This document shows, one piece after another, positions 1 through 5,356 of a stretch of 5,356 nucleotides of DNA (position 1 is its first letter; every line of letters starts with the position of its first letter). Origin of the DNA: JBFMEX01 sp040752215 (GTDB lineage Bacteria; Pseudomonadota; Alphaproteobacteria; Rhizobiales; Hyphomicrobiaceae); assembly GCA_040752215.1 (NCBI GenBank), contig JBFMEX010000110.1:1-5356 (forward strand), in the 5' to 3' direction. The position numbers and the translations under genes are program-made. The notes below the pieces were generated by a model that was not told the origin of the DNA, ran no database searches, and worked only from the letters and a program-made list of their open reading frames with translations.

Positions 1-2353
1 AGCGCGCGGCGAGCGCGTACCATTGGTAGGCGCGCTTCTTGTCCTGGGCGACGCCGAGGCCGTTCTCGAACAGCACCGCGAGATTGTACTGGCTGTCGGC
101 GAGGCCGAGCGTGGCCGCGCGCTCGAACCAGCGCGATGCGGTCTGATAATCGGGCGCCTCGCCGGCGCGGCCGGCCGAGAGCACGGCGAGATTGTGCATC
201 GCCTTGACGTTGCCGGCCTCGGCGGCGCGCTGATACCAGTTGCGGGCACGGGCGAGATCTTTCTTCATGCCGAGCCCGCGCTCGTAGAGCGTCGCGAGAC
301 GATACTGGGCCTGGGCGAAGCCCTGCGACGCGGCGCGCTGATACCAGCGTGCCGCCTCGGTGAAATTCTGGTCGATCCCCTTGCCTTCGGCGAGCCTCGC
401 GCCGACCTCGAACTGGGCCGAGGGATCGCCGTTGGCCGCAGCGGTGCGCAGCGACAACGGGCCGACGCTGGCCGGCGGCAGCTCGAGCTTGCCGGCCGCA
501 GCTCCGGTCGCAGGAACGGTCGCGGACGCCGTCGGCGGCGTCTCCACCGTCAGCGCAGCCGGGGTGACGTTGGTCGCCGATCCGGCCAGACGGCTCGAGT
601 GCTCGGCCAGCGCATGCTGCTCGTAGGCGCGTCGGATCTGCTCGTCGCTGAGCGACTTGTCGGCATTGGCGAACATGATCCCCGGGACCGAGTCGGGCAA
701 TGCGCCGAACTGGCTCGGCGCGGTGGAACGCGCTGGCTCCTGCGTATCGCTGCGGCGCGCGGGATCGGCCGTGGTGGGCTCGCCCTTCTGGTCCCCGCTC
801 GCACCGGCGGGCGCGGCCTTCTGCTGGAGCGTGCGGGTCGTCGCAGCCGGCTCGGACGTCCTCTTGGCGAGGCGCGGCACCGCAACCACGAGCGCTGGAA
901 CGGCAAGGAGCAGCAGCACCGCTGCGACCATCGTGTTGCGCGAGATGGCGCGCTTGCCGGCCGGCTTCTCCTCGCTGATCACCGCTTTCCGGCGGTCGGT
1001 CGGCTTGGCGGTGCGGGCCGCCTTCTGCGGCTCGGCGGCGGCAGCCGCGTCGGCCTGCTGCTTGGCGCGACGGGCCTCGGCGATGAGATCCTGCCGCATG
1101 CGATCGATGGTGCGACCGGCGGGGGTTCCCTGCTCCTGCGCAAGGGTGTCGCGCGTAGCCGCAGTCTCCTCCGCCGTCGCCAGCAACGAAGGAGGCTCGG
1201 CGCGCATCGCCCACTCGGCGACATGATGTGGCCCGGCCTGGTCGATCACGGGCGCGGGGTGGGCAACGATCTCGTCTGCAACACCACCCAGCGGCTCGCC
1301 AATAGAGAGCTCGGGCACAGGCCCTGCGAGGTTGGAGGAGCTCATGGCGGAGACGGCGGCGAGCGGTGTCTCGCCGGCCTCCGAGTAGGGCAGCCGGGCG
1401 CCGCCGTGCACCAGCTCCAGCGCCTCGACCTTGTCGAGCACGCGGATCATCGCCTCCTGCATCGTCTCGAGCGCGATCGTGGTCTCCTCGTCACCGCGGC
1501 GACGGTCGTCCATGAATGCGACGATGAGCCCGCGCAGGTCGTCGAGCCGGTGGCCGCGGGCCTCGCCATCGCCCGCGCCGGCGAGCCGCTCGGCCGCTTG
1601 CTCCACGGAAGCGTCGATCAGAGCCTGGAGGTCGGCACCGAACCGGGCCTCGTCGAAGCCACACTCGCTCCTCTCGATCCGCGTCAGCCGATCGACGACG
1701 GTCGCGAGCTGGCCCTCGATCTCGCCGAGACGGGTGAACTGCGTGTTGGTCTCCTCGGCGTGCCGGGCCAGTTCCTCGATATGCGCTTCGATCAGCCTCA
1801 GGCTGTCGAGATCGGTGCGGGCGGCGACCTCATGCAGCACCGCGCTCATGCGCGACTCGAAATCGTCGAAGCGCCCGGACAGCAGCTCCATCGACCGCTC
1901 CGGCTGCAGCTCGGCGAGCGAGCGCTCGACCTTGCTGGCGATCTCGGCGAAGCGATCCTCGAGCCAGTGCGCACCGGGTTCGGCAGTGGGCACGGGCATT
2001 GCCATCGCTACCGCGGCAGCGGCCTGCACGGCAGGGCGCGGCGCAGGCTGCCGCGCTTGGGCCGGCGCATGCGGCGCGGCAACCGCCTCAGCCTCGTAGA
2101 TGCGGGCAAGCGCCTCTGCCGCCTCTGCATCCCAGGGCGAATCGCTCTCGCCGCCGCCTGCCTCGACCATGTCGAATGTGCCCCGGCGCGTGGCATGGAG
2201 CGATGCGGCCGCAGCTGCGGGTCTGCGATTGATCGCCGAGCGCAAGGCCATCGGGCCGCCAGCACCGGGATCCCCGCTCGTGGCCCAGCCGCCCCTCGGT
2301 GTGGGCTCCGCCGCTGTGGCCTCGGTTGCCGTCCGCTGGTTGTCGTCGCCCAT
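1..2353 (-). CDS. PodJ-like polarity factor: bitopic membrane protein with Sel1 repeats (C-terminus outside window)
   Basis: The minus-strand frame stays open for 784 codons, from ATG at 2353 to the left edge. That ATG is the first start after an in-frame stop at 2414-2416, with a GGGGG tract 5 bases upstream as a weak ribosome site. Residues 1-125 are Ala/Pro-rich. Residues about 129-316 are charged, helix-forming and probably coiled coil (LEDRFAEIASKVERSL, VLDKVEALELV). A basic amphipathic helix (M419 RQDLIAEARRAKQQ) and a Lys/Arg-rich stretch precede one membrane span at about 475-493 (MVAAVLLLLAVPALVVAV). A Thr/Pro-rich linker leads to four 36-residue Sel1 repeats at 641-676, 677-712, 713-748 and 749-784 (WYQRAA, YERGLG, FENGLG). 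This order (cytoplasmic coiled coil, span, periplasmic Sel1) is that of Caulobacter PodJ, which organises pole development. Rhizobial relatives often end in a peptidoglycan-binding domain, which would lie beyond the edge. Polarity function and orthology are inferred. A later start at M35 (2251) is possible. Confidence 0.88.
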   Translation of the reverse strand, partial: MGDDNQRTATEATAAEPTPRGGWATSGDPGAGGPMALRSAINRRPAAAAASLHATRRGTFDMVEAGGGESDSPWDAEAAEALARIYEAEAVAAPHAPAQARQPAPRPAVQAAAAVAMAMPVPTAEPGAHWLEDRFAEIASKVERSLAELQPERSMELLSGRFDDFESRMSAVLHEVAARTDLDSLRLIEAHIEELARHAEETNTQFTRLGEIEGQLATVVDRLTRIERSECGFDEARFGADLQALIDASVEQAAERLAGAGDGEARGHRLDDLRGLIVAFMDDRRRGDEETTIALETMQEAMIRVLDKVEALELVHGGARLPYSEAGETPLAAVSAMSSSNLAGPVPELSIGEPLGGVADEIVAHPAPVIDQAGPHHVAEWAMRAEPPSLLATAEETAATRDTLAQEQGTPAGRTIDRMRQDLIAEARRAKQQADAAAAAEPQKAARTAKPTDRRKAVISEEKPAGKRAISRNTMVAAVLLLLAVPALVVAVPRLAKRTSEPAATTRTLQQKAAPAGASGDQKGEPTTADPARRSDTQEPARSTAPSQFGALPDSVPGIMFANADKSLSDEQIRRAYEQHALAEHSSRLAGSATNVTPAALTVETPPTASATVPATGAAAGKLELPPASVGPLSLRTAAANGDPSAQFEVGARLAEGKGIDQNFTEAARWYQRAASQGFAQAQYRLATLYERGLGMKKDLARARNWYQRAAEAGNVKAMHNLAVLSAGRAGEAPDYQTASRWFERAATLGLADSQYNLAVLFENGLGVAQDKKRAYQWYALAAR

Positions 2354-2524
2354 ATCTGCCCCCGCCGCGTGTCCGTCGCGTGCTCGCGGGCAGGGCTTCC
2401 CGTCCGGGAAGGATCATGGCAGCCGGGCTGCCTTGGACCATGCTAGCGCGAGCTTCTCAGTCCCCGACGCGGCACGATCCCGGAACCATCTCGCAACGAG
2501 GCTCGCAGCGCGTCGTAAAGTTTC

Positions 2525-2541
2525 GGTTAAGCCGATTAACC
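2525..2541. promoter_or_regulatory. TTAA dyad, possible CtrA-type or other regulator site
   Basis: GGTTAA (2525-2530) and TTAACC (2536-2541) form a perfect inverted repeat around a 5-base spacer, and the same bases also read as a tandem CGRTTAA repeat at 2524 and 2533. TTAACC is the extended half-site of CtrA, the alphaproteobacterial cell-cycle regulator, and podJ in Caulobacter is under CtrA/DnaA/GcrA control. The spacing does not fit the canonical TTAA-N7-TTAA: the two tetramers are separated by 5 bases, not 7. The site is therefore a good operator candidate, but the protein that binds it is a guess. Confidence 0.35.
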
Positions 2542-2562
2542 AGTGGCCTGATTAATTCGCAA
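2535..2562 (-). promoter_or_regulatory. Possible sigma70-type promoter for the PodJ-like gene
   Basis: Read on the minus strand, TTGCGA (2562-2557) and GTTAAT (2540-2535) are separated by 16 bases. Each matches four of six positions of the TTGACA and TATAAT consensus. Transcription would begin near 2528, giving a leader of about 175 bases before the ATG at 2353. The proposed -10 overlaps the TTAACC half of the dyad, so a protein bound there would be expected to block this promoter. Both hexamers are imperfect and this call is weak. Confidence 0.22.
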
Positions 2563-2751
2563 TCCGCTGTAATTGTTGTGCTTTTCTAAAGCCACAGGGA
2601 TTTCCGAGCAGGCCTGGCCGCATCCTCTGCGGTTTCGATCGCGCGACTGATTCGCTTTCGGCGCGCCTTCCCCCGGCCGGCATTCTCGGCGACAGTCGCA
2701 GCAACGAGCCCGCGGCGGCGTGGTCGCGAGCAGCACTCGAGGAGCCGTTTC

Positions 2752-3216
2752 ATGTCGCTGCGTCTTGCTACAGCGCTCTCAGCCTCGCTCGCACTCGCCA
2801 CCGGGGTGCTGGCCGAGGACGCGGGTCGCTACCGTATGTCGCCGACCGACGGCGGCTTTGTTCGCCTCGACACCCAGACCGGGGCCATGGCGCTGTGCGC
2901 CAAGCGCGATCAGGGCTGGAGCTGCACGGCGATGGCCGACGACCAGGCCAGCCAGCGCCAGCGCATCGAGACGCTGGAGGCCGAGAACAAGGCGCTGCGC
3001 GATGAGATCAAGCGGCTCGAGGAGGTGCTGGGCGTCGGCGAGAGCAAGCCCGGCACTGGCGCGGCGCCGCCGGCACCCCCAGGCGGCGCGTTCAAGCTGC
3101 CGAGCGAGGAGGACATCGACAAGGGCTTCGACTATCTCGACCGCATGTTGAAGAAGTTCCGCGACCGCATGAAGAAGCTCGAAGGCGGCAGCGAGGGCGA
3201 CGGGCGCACGCTGTGA
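2752..3216 (+). CDS. Small exported coiled-coil protein, function unknown
   Basis: This encodes 154 residues from ATG 2752, with a good ribosome site GAGGAG at 2739-2744, 7 bases upstream. Residues 1-21 look like a Sec signal peptide: R4, a hydrophobic Ala/Leu core, and an A-type cleavage site after VLA21. The mature protein begins with a small domain (about 25-62: YRMSP, GGFVRLDTQTG, then C49 and C58, which could form a disulphide in the periplasm). A heptad coiled coil follows at about 66-93 (IETLEAENKALRDEIKRLEE), then a Gly/Pro/Ala linker (97-113) and a basic amphipathic C-terminal helix at about 117-144 (GFDYLDRMLKKFRDRMKKLE). The layout resembles short exported proteins of unknown function seen in Rhizobiales. 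No catalytic motif is visible. A periplasmic, probably oligomeric, scaffold or adaptor role is inference. A long stem-loop just past its stop suggests it may be transcribed separately from the next gene. Confidence 0.85.
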   Translation: MSLRLATALSASLALATGVLAEDAGRYRMSPTDGGFVRLDTQTGAMALCAKRDQGWSCTAMADDQASQRQRIETLEAENKALRDEIKRLEEVLGVGESKPGTGAAPPAPPGGAFKLPSEEDIDKGFDYLDRMLKKFRDRMKKLEGGSEGDGRTL

Positions 3217-3244
3217 TTGGTGGCGCGCGGCGACGCCCCCTCGA

Positions 3245-3287
3245 TCGTGCGTCCGCTTCCCTACGGGAATGCCGCCCGGACGCATGG
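3245..3287 (+). other. Long nested stem-loop between the exported protein gene and yjbQ
   Basis: TGCGTCCG (3248-3255) pairs perfectly with CGGACGCA (3277-3284). Adding G-U pairs, the stem extends to 3245-3255 with 3277-3287, 11 pairs in all. Inside it sits a second hairpin, TTCCC (3257-3261) with GGGAA (3265-3269), closing a three-base loop. It starts 29 bases after the stop at 3216 and lies before the preferred yjbQ start. There is no T-run after it, so it is not a textbook intrinsic terminator. It could protect the upstream mRNA from 3' decay, attenuate readthrough, or be part of the yjbQ leader. Confidence 0.45.
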
Positions 3288-3375
3288 AGCCGGCCACCGC
3301 ACGCGGCCAGCGGCGAGGCGGAGCCAGGTGGCAAAGGCCGATGAGGTGGCGGAAACAACACGAGGCGGACGACCC

Positions 3376-3816
3376 GTGCCGACTGCGCTGTCGCAAGCGC
3401 TGCATACGCTCGTGATCGAGACGCGGGGGCCCGGCTTTACCGACATCACGGGCAAGGTCGCGGCGTGGCTCGCGACGGCCGGCGCTGGTGACGGTCTGGC
3501 GACCCTGTTCATCCGTCACACCTCGGCCTCGCTGGTGATCCAGGAGAACGCCGATCCGGAGGTGCTCGCCGACCTCCGCGACAGTCTCGACCGGCTGGCG
3601 CCGGAGACTGCCGGCTACCGCCACGACAGCGAGGGGCCGGACGACATGCCGGCGCACGTGAAAGCGATGCTGACCGGCGCCTCGCTCGCGGTTCCGGTGG
3701 TGGGCGGGCGCCTGATGCTCGGCACCTGGCAGGGCCTCTACGTCGCCGAGCACCGCCGCCGGCCCCATCGCCGCGAGGTGGTGCTGCATTTCCTCGGGAC
3801 GCTGGCCGCGAGCTGA
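3376..3816 (+). CDS. yjbQ: YjbQ family protein (UPF0047, secondary thiamine-phosphate synthase type)
   Basis: This is a single-domain cytosolic protein of 146 residues, the usual family size. Family hallmarks appear in order: GFTDIT (20-25), the conserved block RHTSASLVIQENAD (47-60), HDSEGPDDMPAHVK (83-96), and the signature GRLMLGTWQGLYVAEHR (111-127), which ends close to the C-terminus. Conserved H48, H83, H94, E125 and H126 are the likely metal or active-site residues. Members can supply weak thiamine-phosphate synthase activity (TIGR00149), but the true physiological reaction is not settled. The frame is open back to TTG 3217. GTG 3376 was chosen because similarity starts there and a GAGG/GGA purine stretch lies at 3362-3369. 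GTG 3328 (GGAG at 3320-3323) and GTG 3346 are alternatives; the extra N-terminal residues have no family character. It could be cotranscribed with the upstream gene only by reading through the 3245-3287 stem-loop. Confidence 0.92.
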   Translation: MPTALSQALHTLVIETRGPGFTDITGKVAAWLATAGAGDGLATLFIRHTSASLVIQENADPEVLADLRDSLDRLAPETAGYRHDSEGPDDMPAHVKAMLTGASLAVPVVGGRLMLGTWQGLYVAEHRRRPHRREVVLHFLGTLAAS

Positions 3817-3866
3817 GGGACCCTTTGTGGCCGGCGCGCCTCGGGCCACGGCACGAATATTCTGTC

Positions 3867-3885
3867 AGTCAAATCGAACTTGACT
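3867..3885. repeat. Inverted repeat AGTCAA-N7-TTGACT
   Basis: AGTCAA (3867-3872) and TTGACT (3880-3885) are exact reverse complements separated by seven bases. Within a G+C-rich genome this A/T-containing dyad stands out. It could be an operator, the first hairpin of a short RNA, or incidental. The right arm includes CTTGAC (3879-3884), which is the alphaproteobacterial -35 consensus, but no acceptable -10 follows: 17 bases downstream the sequence reads AGACAA. Confidence 0.35.
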
Positions 3886-3916
3886 TGTGCACCGCAACAT
3901 GAGACAAGCCCGGCAT

Positions 3917-3935
3917 CGCCCTGATCGGGCGTTTT
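3917..3935 (+). terminator. Putative intrinsic terminator downstream of yjbQ
   Basis: CGCCC (3917-3921) and GGGCG (3927-3931) make a five-pair, all G-C stem with a five-base loop (TGATC), followed directly by TTTT (3932-3935). It lies about 100 bases after the yjbQ stop on the same strand and would end that transcript, or a short RNA starting in the gap. The stem is short and the T-run is only four bases, so termination may be partial. Confidence 0.5.
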
Positions 3936-4086
3936 CCGGCGCTCCAGCCGCGTGAAGAGACTTGTATCCGGCACCCGGGCTCACGAGAGCCGTTCCTGGC
4001 CGGTCACGTTCGTCTCCCTGTTGAGCGCCTCGAACAGCTTCCCATCCGACAGCCCAGGCCACGCGGGGCGTCACCCAGGACCGAGC

Positions 4087-4121
4087 TGCGCCCGCGCAAG
4101 GACTGCGCGGAGGCAGGCGCA
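4087..4121 (+). promoter_or_regulatory. Structured leader stem-loop before rhlE
   Basis: TGCGCC (4087-4092) pairs with GGCGCA (4116-4121). Inside it CGCGC (4093-4097) pairs with GCGCG (4105-4109) around a seven-base loop (AAGGACT), leaving GAGGCA bulged on the 3' side. If the outer stem opens, the inner one extends by another C-G pair (4092/4110). The structure ends 41 bases before the TTG start and would lie in the mRNA leader if transcription starts upstream. Leaders of RNA helicase genes are often involved in self-regulation or cold response, but nothing here proves that. Confidence 0.35.
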
Positions 4122-4162
4122 AAGCCCGTGCGCTCACGCTCGAAAAATCGAAAGAACATCCC

Positions 4163-5356
4163 TTGAACACATTCCATGAGCTCGGCCTCGCGAGCGAGAT
4201 CACAAGAGCGCTCGCCGAGGAGGGCTATGCCGCGCCGACCCCGATCCAGGCGCAGGCGATCCCGCCCGTGCTCGCCGGGTCCGACCTGCTCGGCATCGCC
4301 CAGACCGGCACCGGCAAGACGGCCGCGTTCGCGCTGCCGATCCTGCACCGGCTCGCCGCCACTCGCCGGCCGGCCCAGCGCAGGGGCGCGCGCGTGCTGG
4401 TGCTTTCCCCGACGCGAGAGCTCGCGACCCAGATCGCCGAGAGCTTTCGCGCCTACGGCCGCCATCTCGCCATGACGGTCGCGGTGGTGTTCGGCGGCGT
4501 CGCCCACAAGCCGCAGCGCGATCAGCTGGCGCGCGGCGTCGACGTGCTGGTCGCCACCCCCGGCCGGCTGATCGACCACTTGCAGGAGGGCAACGTGCGC
4601 CTCGAGGGATGCGAGATCCTGGTGCTCGACGAAGCCGACCAGATGCTCGACCTCGGCTTCGTCAAGCCGATCCGCCGCATCGTCTCCGAGCTGTCGCAGC
4701 GCCGCCAGAGCCTGTTCTTCTCCGCCACCATGCCGAGCGAGATCGGCAAGCTCGCCGCCGAGCTGCTGCGTGATCCGGTGAAGGTATCGGTGGCGCCGGC
4801 GGCGACCACGGTCGAGCGCGTCAGCCAGCGGGTGATCCACATCGAGCACGCCAAGAAGCGCGCGCTGCTGGTCGAGCTCCTTGCCGATCCGGACCTCTCC
4901 CGCGCGCTCGTCTTCACCCGCACCAAGCGCGGCGCCGACCGGGTCGCCCGCCATCTCGAGGGCGCCGGCATCGAGGTTGCGGCGATCCACGGCAACAAGA
5001 GCCAGCGCCAGCGCGAGGCAGCGCTCGCCAGCTTCCGCGACTCCAAGATCCGCGTGCTGGTCGCGACCGATATCGCGGCGCGCGGCATCGACATCGACGC
5101 GGTCAGCCACGTCGTCAACTACGAGCTGCCCGACGTGCCGGAGGCCTACGTGCATCGCATCGGCCGCACCGCGCGCGCCGGCGCCAGCGGCATCGCGATC
5201 TCGCTCGTCGACGTCGAGGAGCGTACGCAGCTGAGAGACATCGAGCGGGTGACGCGGCAAGCGATCCCAGCCGAGGACCGGCGCAACGACGCCGGGCTCA
5301 CGGTCGAGACCAGGGAGCGCCGCGACGGGCCGGCACAACGCGGCGGCGGCGCGCGC
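4163..5356 (+). CDS. rhlE: DEAD-box ATP-dependent RNA helicase, RhlE type (C-terminus outside window)
   Basis: This encodes 398 codons, open to the right edge. The core motifs are all present: F4 and PTPIQ (25-29) of the Q motif, AQTGTGKT (46-53, Walker A), PTRELA (83-88), GG (111-112), TPGR (132-135), DEAD (156-159), SAT (187-189), VFTRTK (250-255), ATDIAARGIDI (301-311) and HRIGRTARAG (331-340). RhlE-specific traits are VFGGV followed by PQ (109-118), AIHGNKSQ (274-281), and LRDIERVTRQAIP (357-369), which closely follow E. coli RhlE. The protein unwinds short RNA duplexes using ATP, typically in ribosome assembly and RNA turnover. An Arg/Gly-rich tail begins near 384 (ERRDGPAQRGGG) and continues past the edge. 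The start is TTG 4163, since similarity begins exactly there (NTFHELGL) and no in-frame ATG is near; AAAGAA at 4151-4156 is a weak ribosome site. After DEAD it has Q160 where family members usually have Arg. Confidence 0.95.
   Translation, partial: MNTFHELGLASEITRALAEEGYAAPTPIQAQAIPPVLAGSDLLGIAQTGTGKTAAFALPILHRLAATRRPAQRRGARVLVLSPTRELATQIAESFRAYGRHLAMTVAVVFGGVAHKPQRDQLARGVDVLVATPGRLIDHLQEGNVRLEGCEILVLDEADQMLDLGFVKPIRRIVSELSQRRQSLFFSATMPSEIGKLAAELLRDPVKVSVAPAATTVERVSQRVIHIEHAKKRALLVELLADPDLSRALVFTRTKRGADRVARHLEGAGIEVAAIHGNKSQRQREAALASFRDSKIRVLVATDIAARGIDIDAVSHVVNYELPDVPEAYVHRIGRTARAGASGIAISLVDVEERTQLRDIERVTRQAIPAEDRRNDAGLTVETRERRDGPAQRGGGAR

Larger units (their letters stand above)
2354..2751. 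other. Divergent intergenic region between the PodJ-like gene and the exported protein gene
   Basis: These 398 bases separate two genes transcribed away from each other, so promoters for both should lie here. I see no convincing gene; the short frames have no family features and no good ribosome sites. The core at about 2517-2592 is clearly richer in A+T than its surroundings and holds three TTAA tetramers (2527, 2536, 2552). One GANTC sequence, the target of the alphaproteobacterial methylase CcrM, lies at 2649-2653. A small hairpin (CCGCA 2617-2621 with TGCGG 2627-2631) followed by only TTT is too weak to call a terminator. The part nearest the plus-strand gene (2650-2735) shows nothing else recognisable. 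Confidence 0.6.
3866..3935 (+). ncRNA. Candidate small RNA ending in an intrinsic terminator
   Basis: About 70 bases combine a 5' hairpin (AGTCAA/TTGACT with a 7-base loop), an unpaired stretch of about 30 bases, and a G+C-rich hairpin closed by TTTT. That is the common outline of trans-acting alphaproteobacterial small RNAs. An alternative pairing, CTTGT (3884-3888) with ACAAG (3904-3908), would compete with the first hairpin. A possible -10 TATTCT (3858-3863) precedes it but has no matching -35. I cannot assign it to a known family. The same bases could simply be the 3' end of the yjbQ transcript. Confidence 0.22.
3817..4162. other. Intergenic region between yjbQ and rhlE with several RNA-like structures
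   Basis: These 346 bases contain no gene I can support on either strand. From left to right they hold a weak hairpin right after yjbQ (GTGGCC 3827-3832 with GGCCAC 3844-3849, no T-run), an inverted repeat at 3867-3885, a terminator-like hairpin at 3917-3935, a stretch with nothing recognisable (about 3936-4086), and a nested stem-loop at 4087-4121 before the helicase start. A 29-codon minus-strand frame between stops (3984-4070) has protein-like composition but no usual start codon. The promoter for rhlE must lie here if the hairpin at 3917 ends yjbQ transcription, yet I could not identify it convincingly. Confidence 0.6.

Noticed and set aside
641..784. Possible tandem DNA repeat (these are residue numbers; bases about 2-433 on the minus strand)
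   Set aside because: The periodicity is at protein level (36-residue Sel1 units). The DNA of the units is too diverged to be a nucleotide repeat, and it is not a CRISPR array.
23..2446. 807-codon plus-strand open frame
   Set aside because: It is antisense to the PodJ-like gene. Its translation is Arg/Gly/Leu-rich with no domain, whereas the minus frame shows a membrane span and four regular Sel1 repeats. The long opening comes from high G+C codon bias.
2100..2589. Plus-strand frames crossing the start of the PodJ-like gene
   Set aside because: They overlap the N-terminal coding region and promoter area of the minus-strand gene and show no protein features.
2617..2634. Hairpin CCGCA/TGCGG followed by TTT as a terminator
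   Set aside because: It lies in the divergent region where no plus-strand gene ends upstream, and the stem and T-run are both short.
2779..3849. 356-codon minus-strand open frame
   Set aside because: It spans both the exported protein gene and yjbQ in antisense, has no recognisable family, and is composed of Arg/Ala/His-rich shadow sequence.
3827..3849. Hairpin directly after yjbQ as its terminator
   Set aside because: The stem has only six pairs with an 11-base loop and no T-run. The hairpin at 3917-3935 is a better terminator.
3952..4179. 75-codon plus-strand frame overlapping the rhlE start
   Set aside because: It has no ribosome site, a composition typical of non-coding G+C-rich sequence, and overlap with the helicase start and leader structure.
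4004..5338. 444-codon minus-strand open frame
   Set aside because: It is fully antisense to rhlE, where every DEAD-box motif is present in the plus frame. The apparent heptad-like Asp/Arg/Leu pattern mirrors the helicase codons.

Overview
The window is about two-thirds G+C and carries ordinary chromosomal genes of an alphaproteobacterium, most likely of the order Hyphomicrobiales (Rhizobiales). That placement is inference. It rests on a membrane-spanning Sel1-repeat protein of the PodJ type, a YjbQ protein with the alphaproteobacterial TWQG/EHR signature, a TTG-started RhlE-type helicase, and the strong C/G third-position bias that opens long false frames on the opposite strands.

Layout: positions 1-2353 hold, on the minus strand, the first 784 codons of a PodJ-like polarity or cell-envelope protein whose C-terminus lies beyond position 1. 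A 398-base divergent intergenic region follows (2354-2751), with an A+T-richer core of TTAA half-sites that could be a CtrA-type control element. On the plus strand come a small exported coiled-coil protein of unknown function (2752-3216), then yjbQ (start best placed at GTG 3376, stop 3816), then a 346-base intergenic region with an inverted repeat, a terminator-like hairpin and a structured leader, and finally rhlE (TTG 4163), which runs off the right edge.

The three plus-strand genes do not form a tight operon: 159 bases containing a long stem-loop separate the first two, and a terminator-like hairpin separates yjbQ from rhlE. Nothing in the sequence ties them to one pathway. The PodJ-like gene belongs to polarity and envelope organisation, yjbQ is a widespread accessory enzyme family, and rhlE belongs to RNA remodelling.

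I see no mobile element, CRISPR array, tRNA, rRNA, toxin-antitoxin pair or defence cassette, and no convincing new multi-gene system. The observations most worth checking are non-coding: a possible small RNA between yjbQ and rhlE, two structured leader/intergenic stem-loops, and the TTAA-rich control region upstream of the PodJ-like gene.
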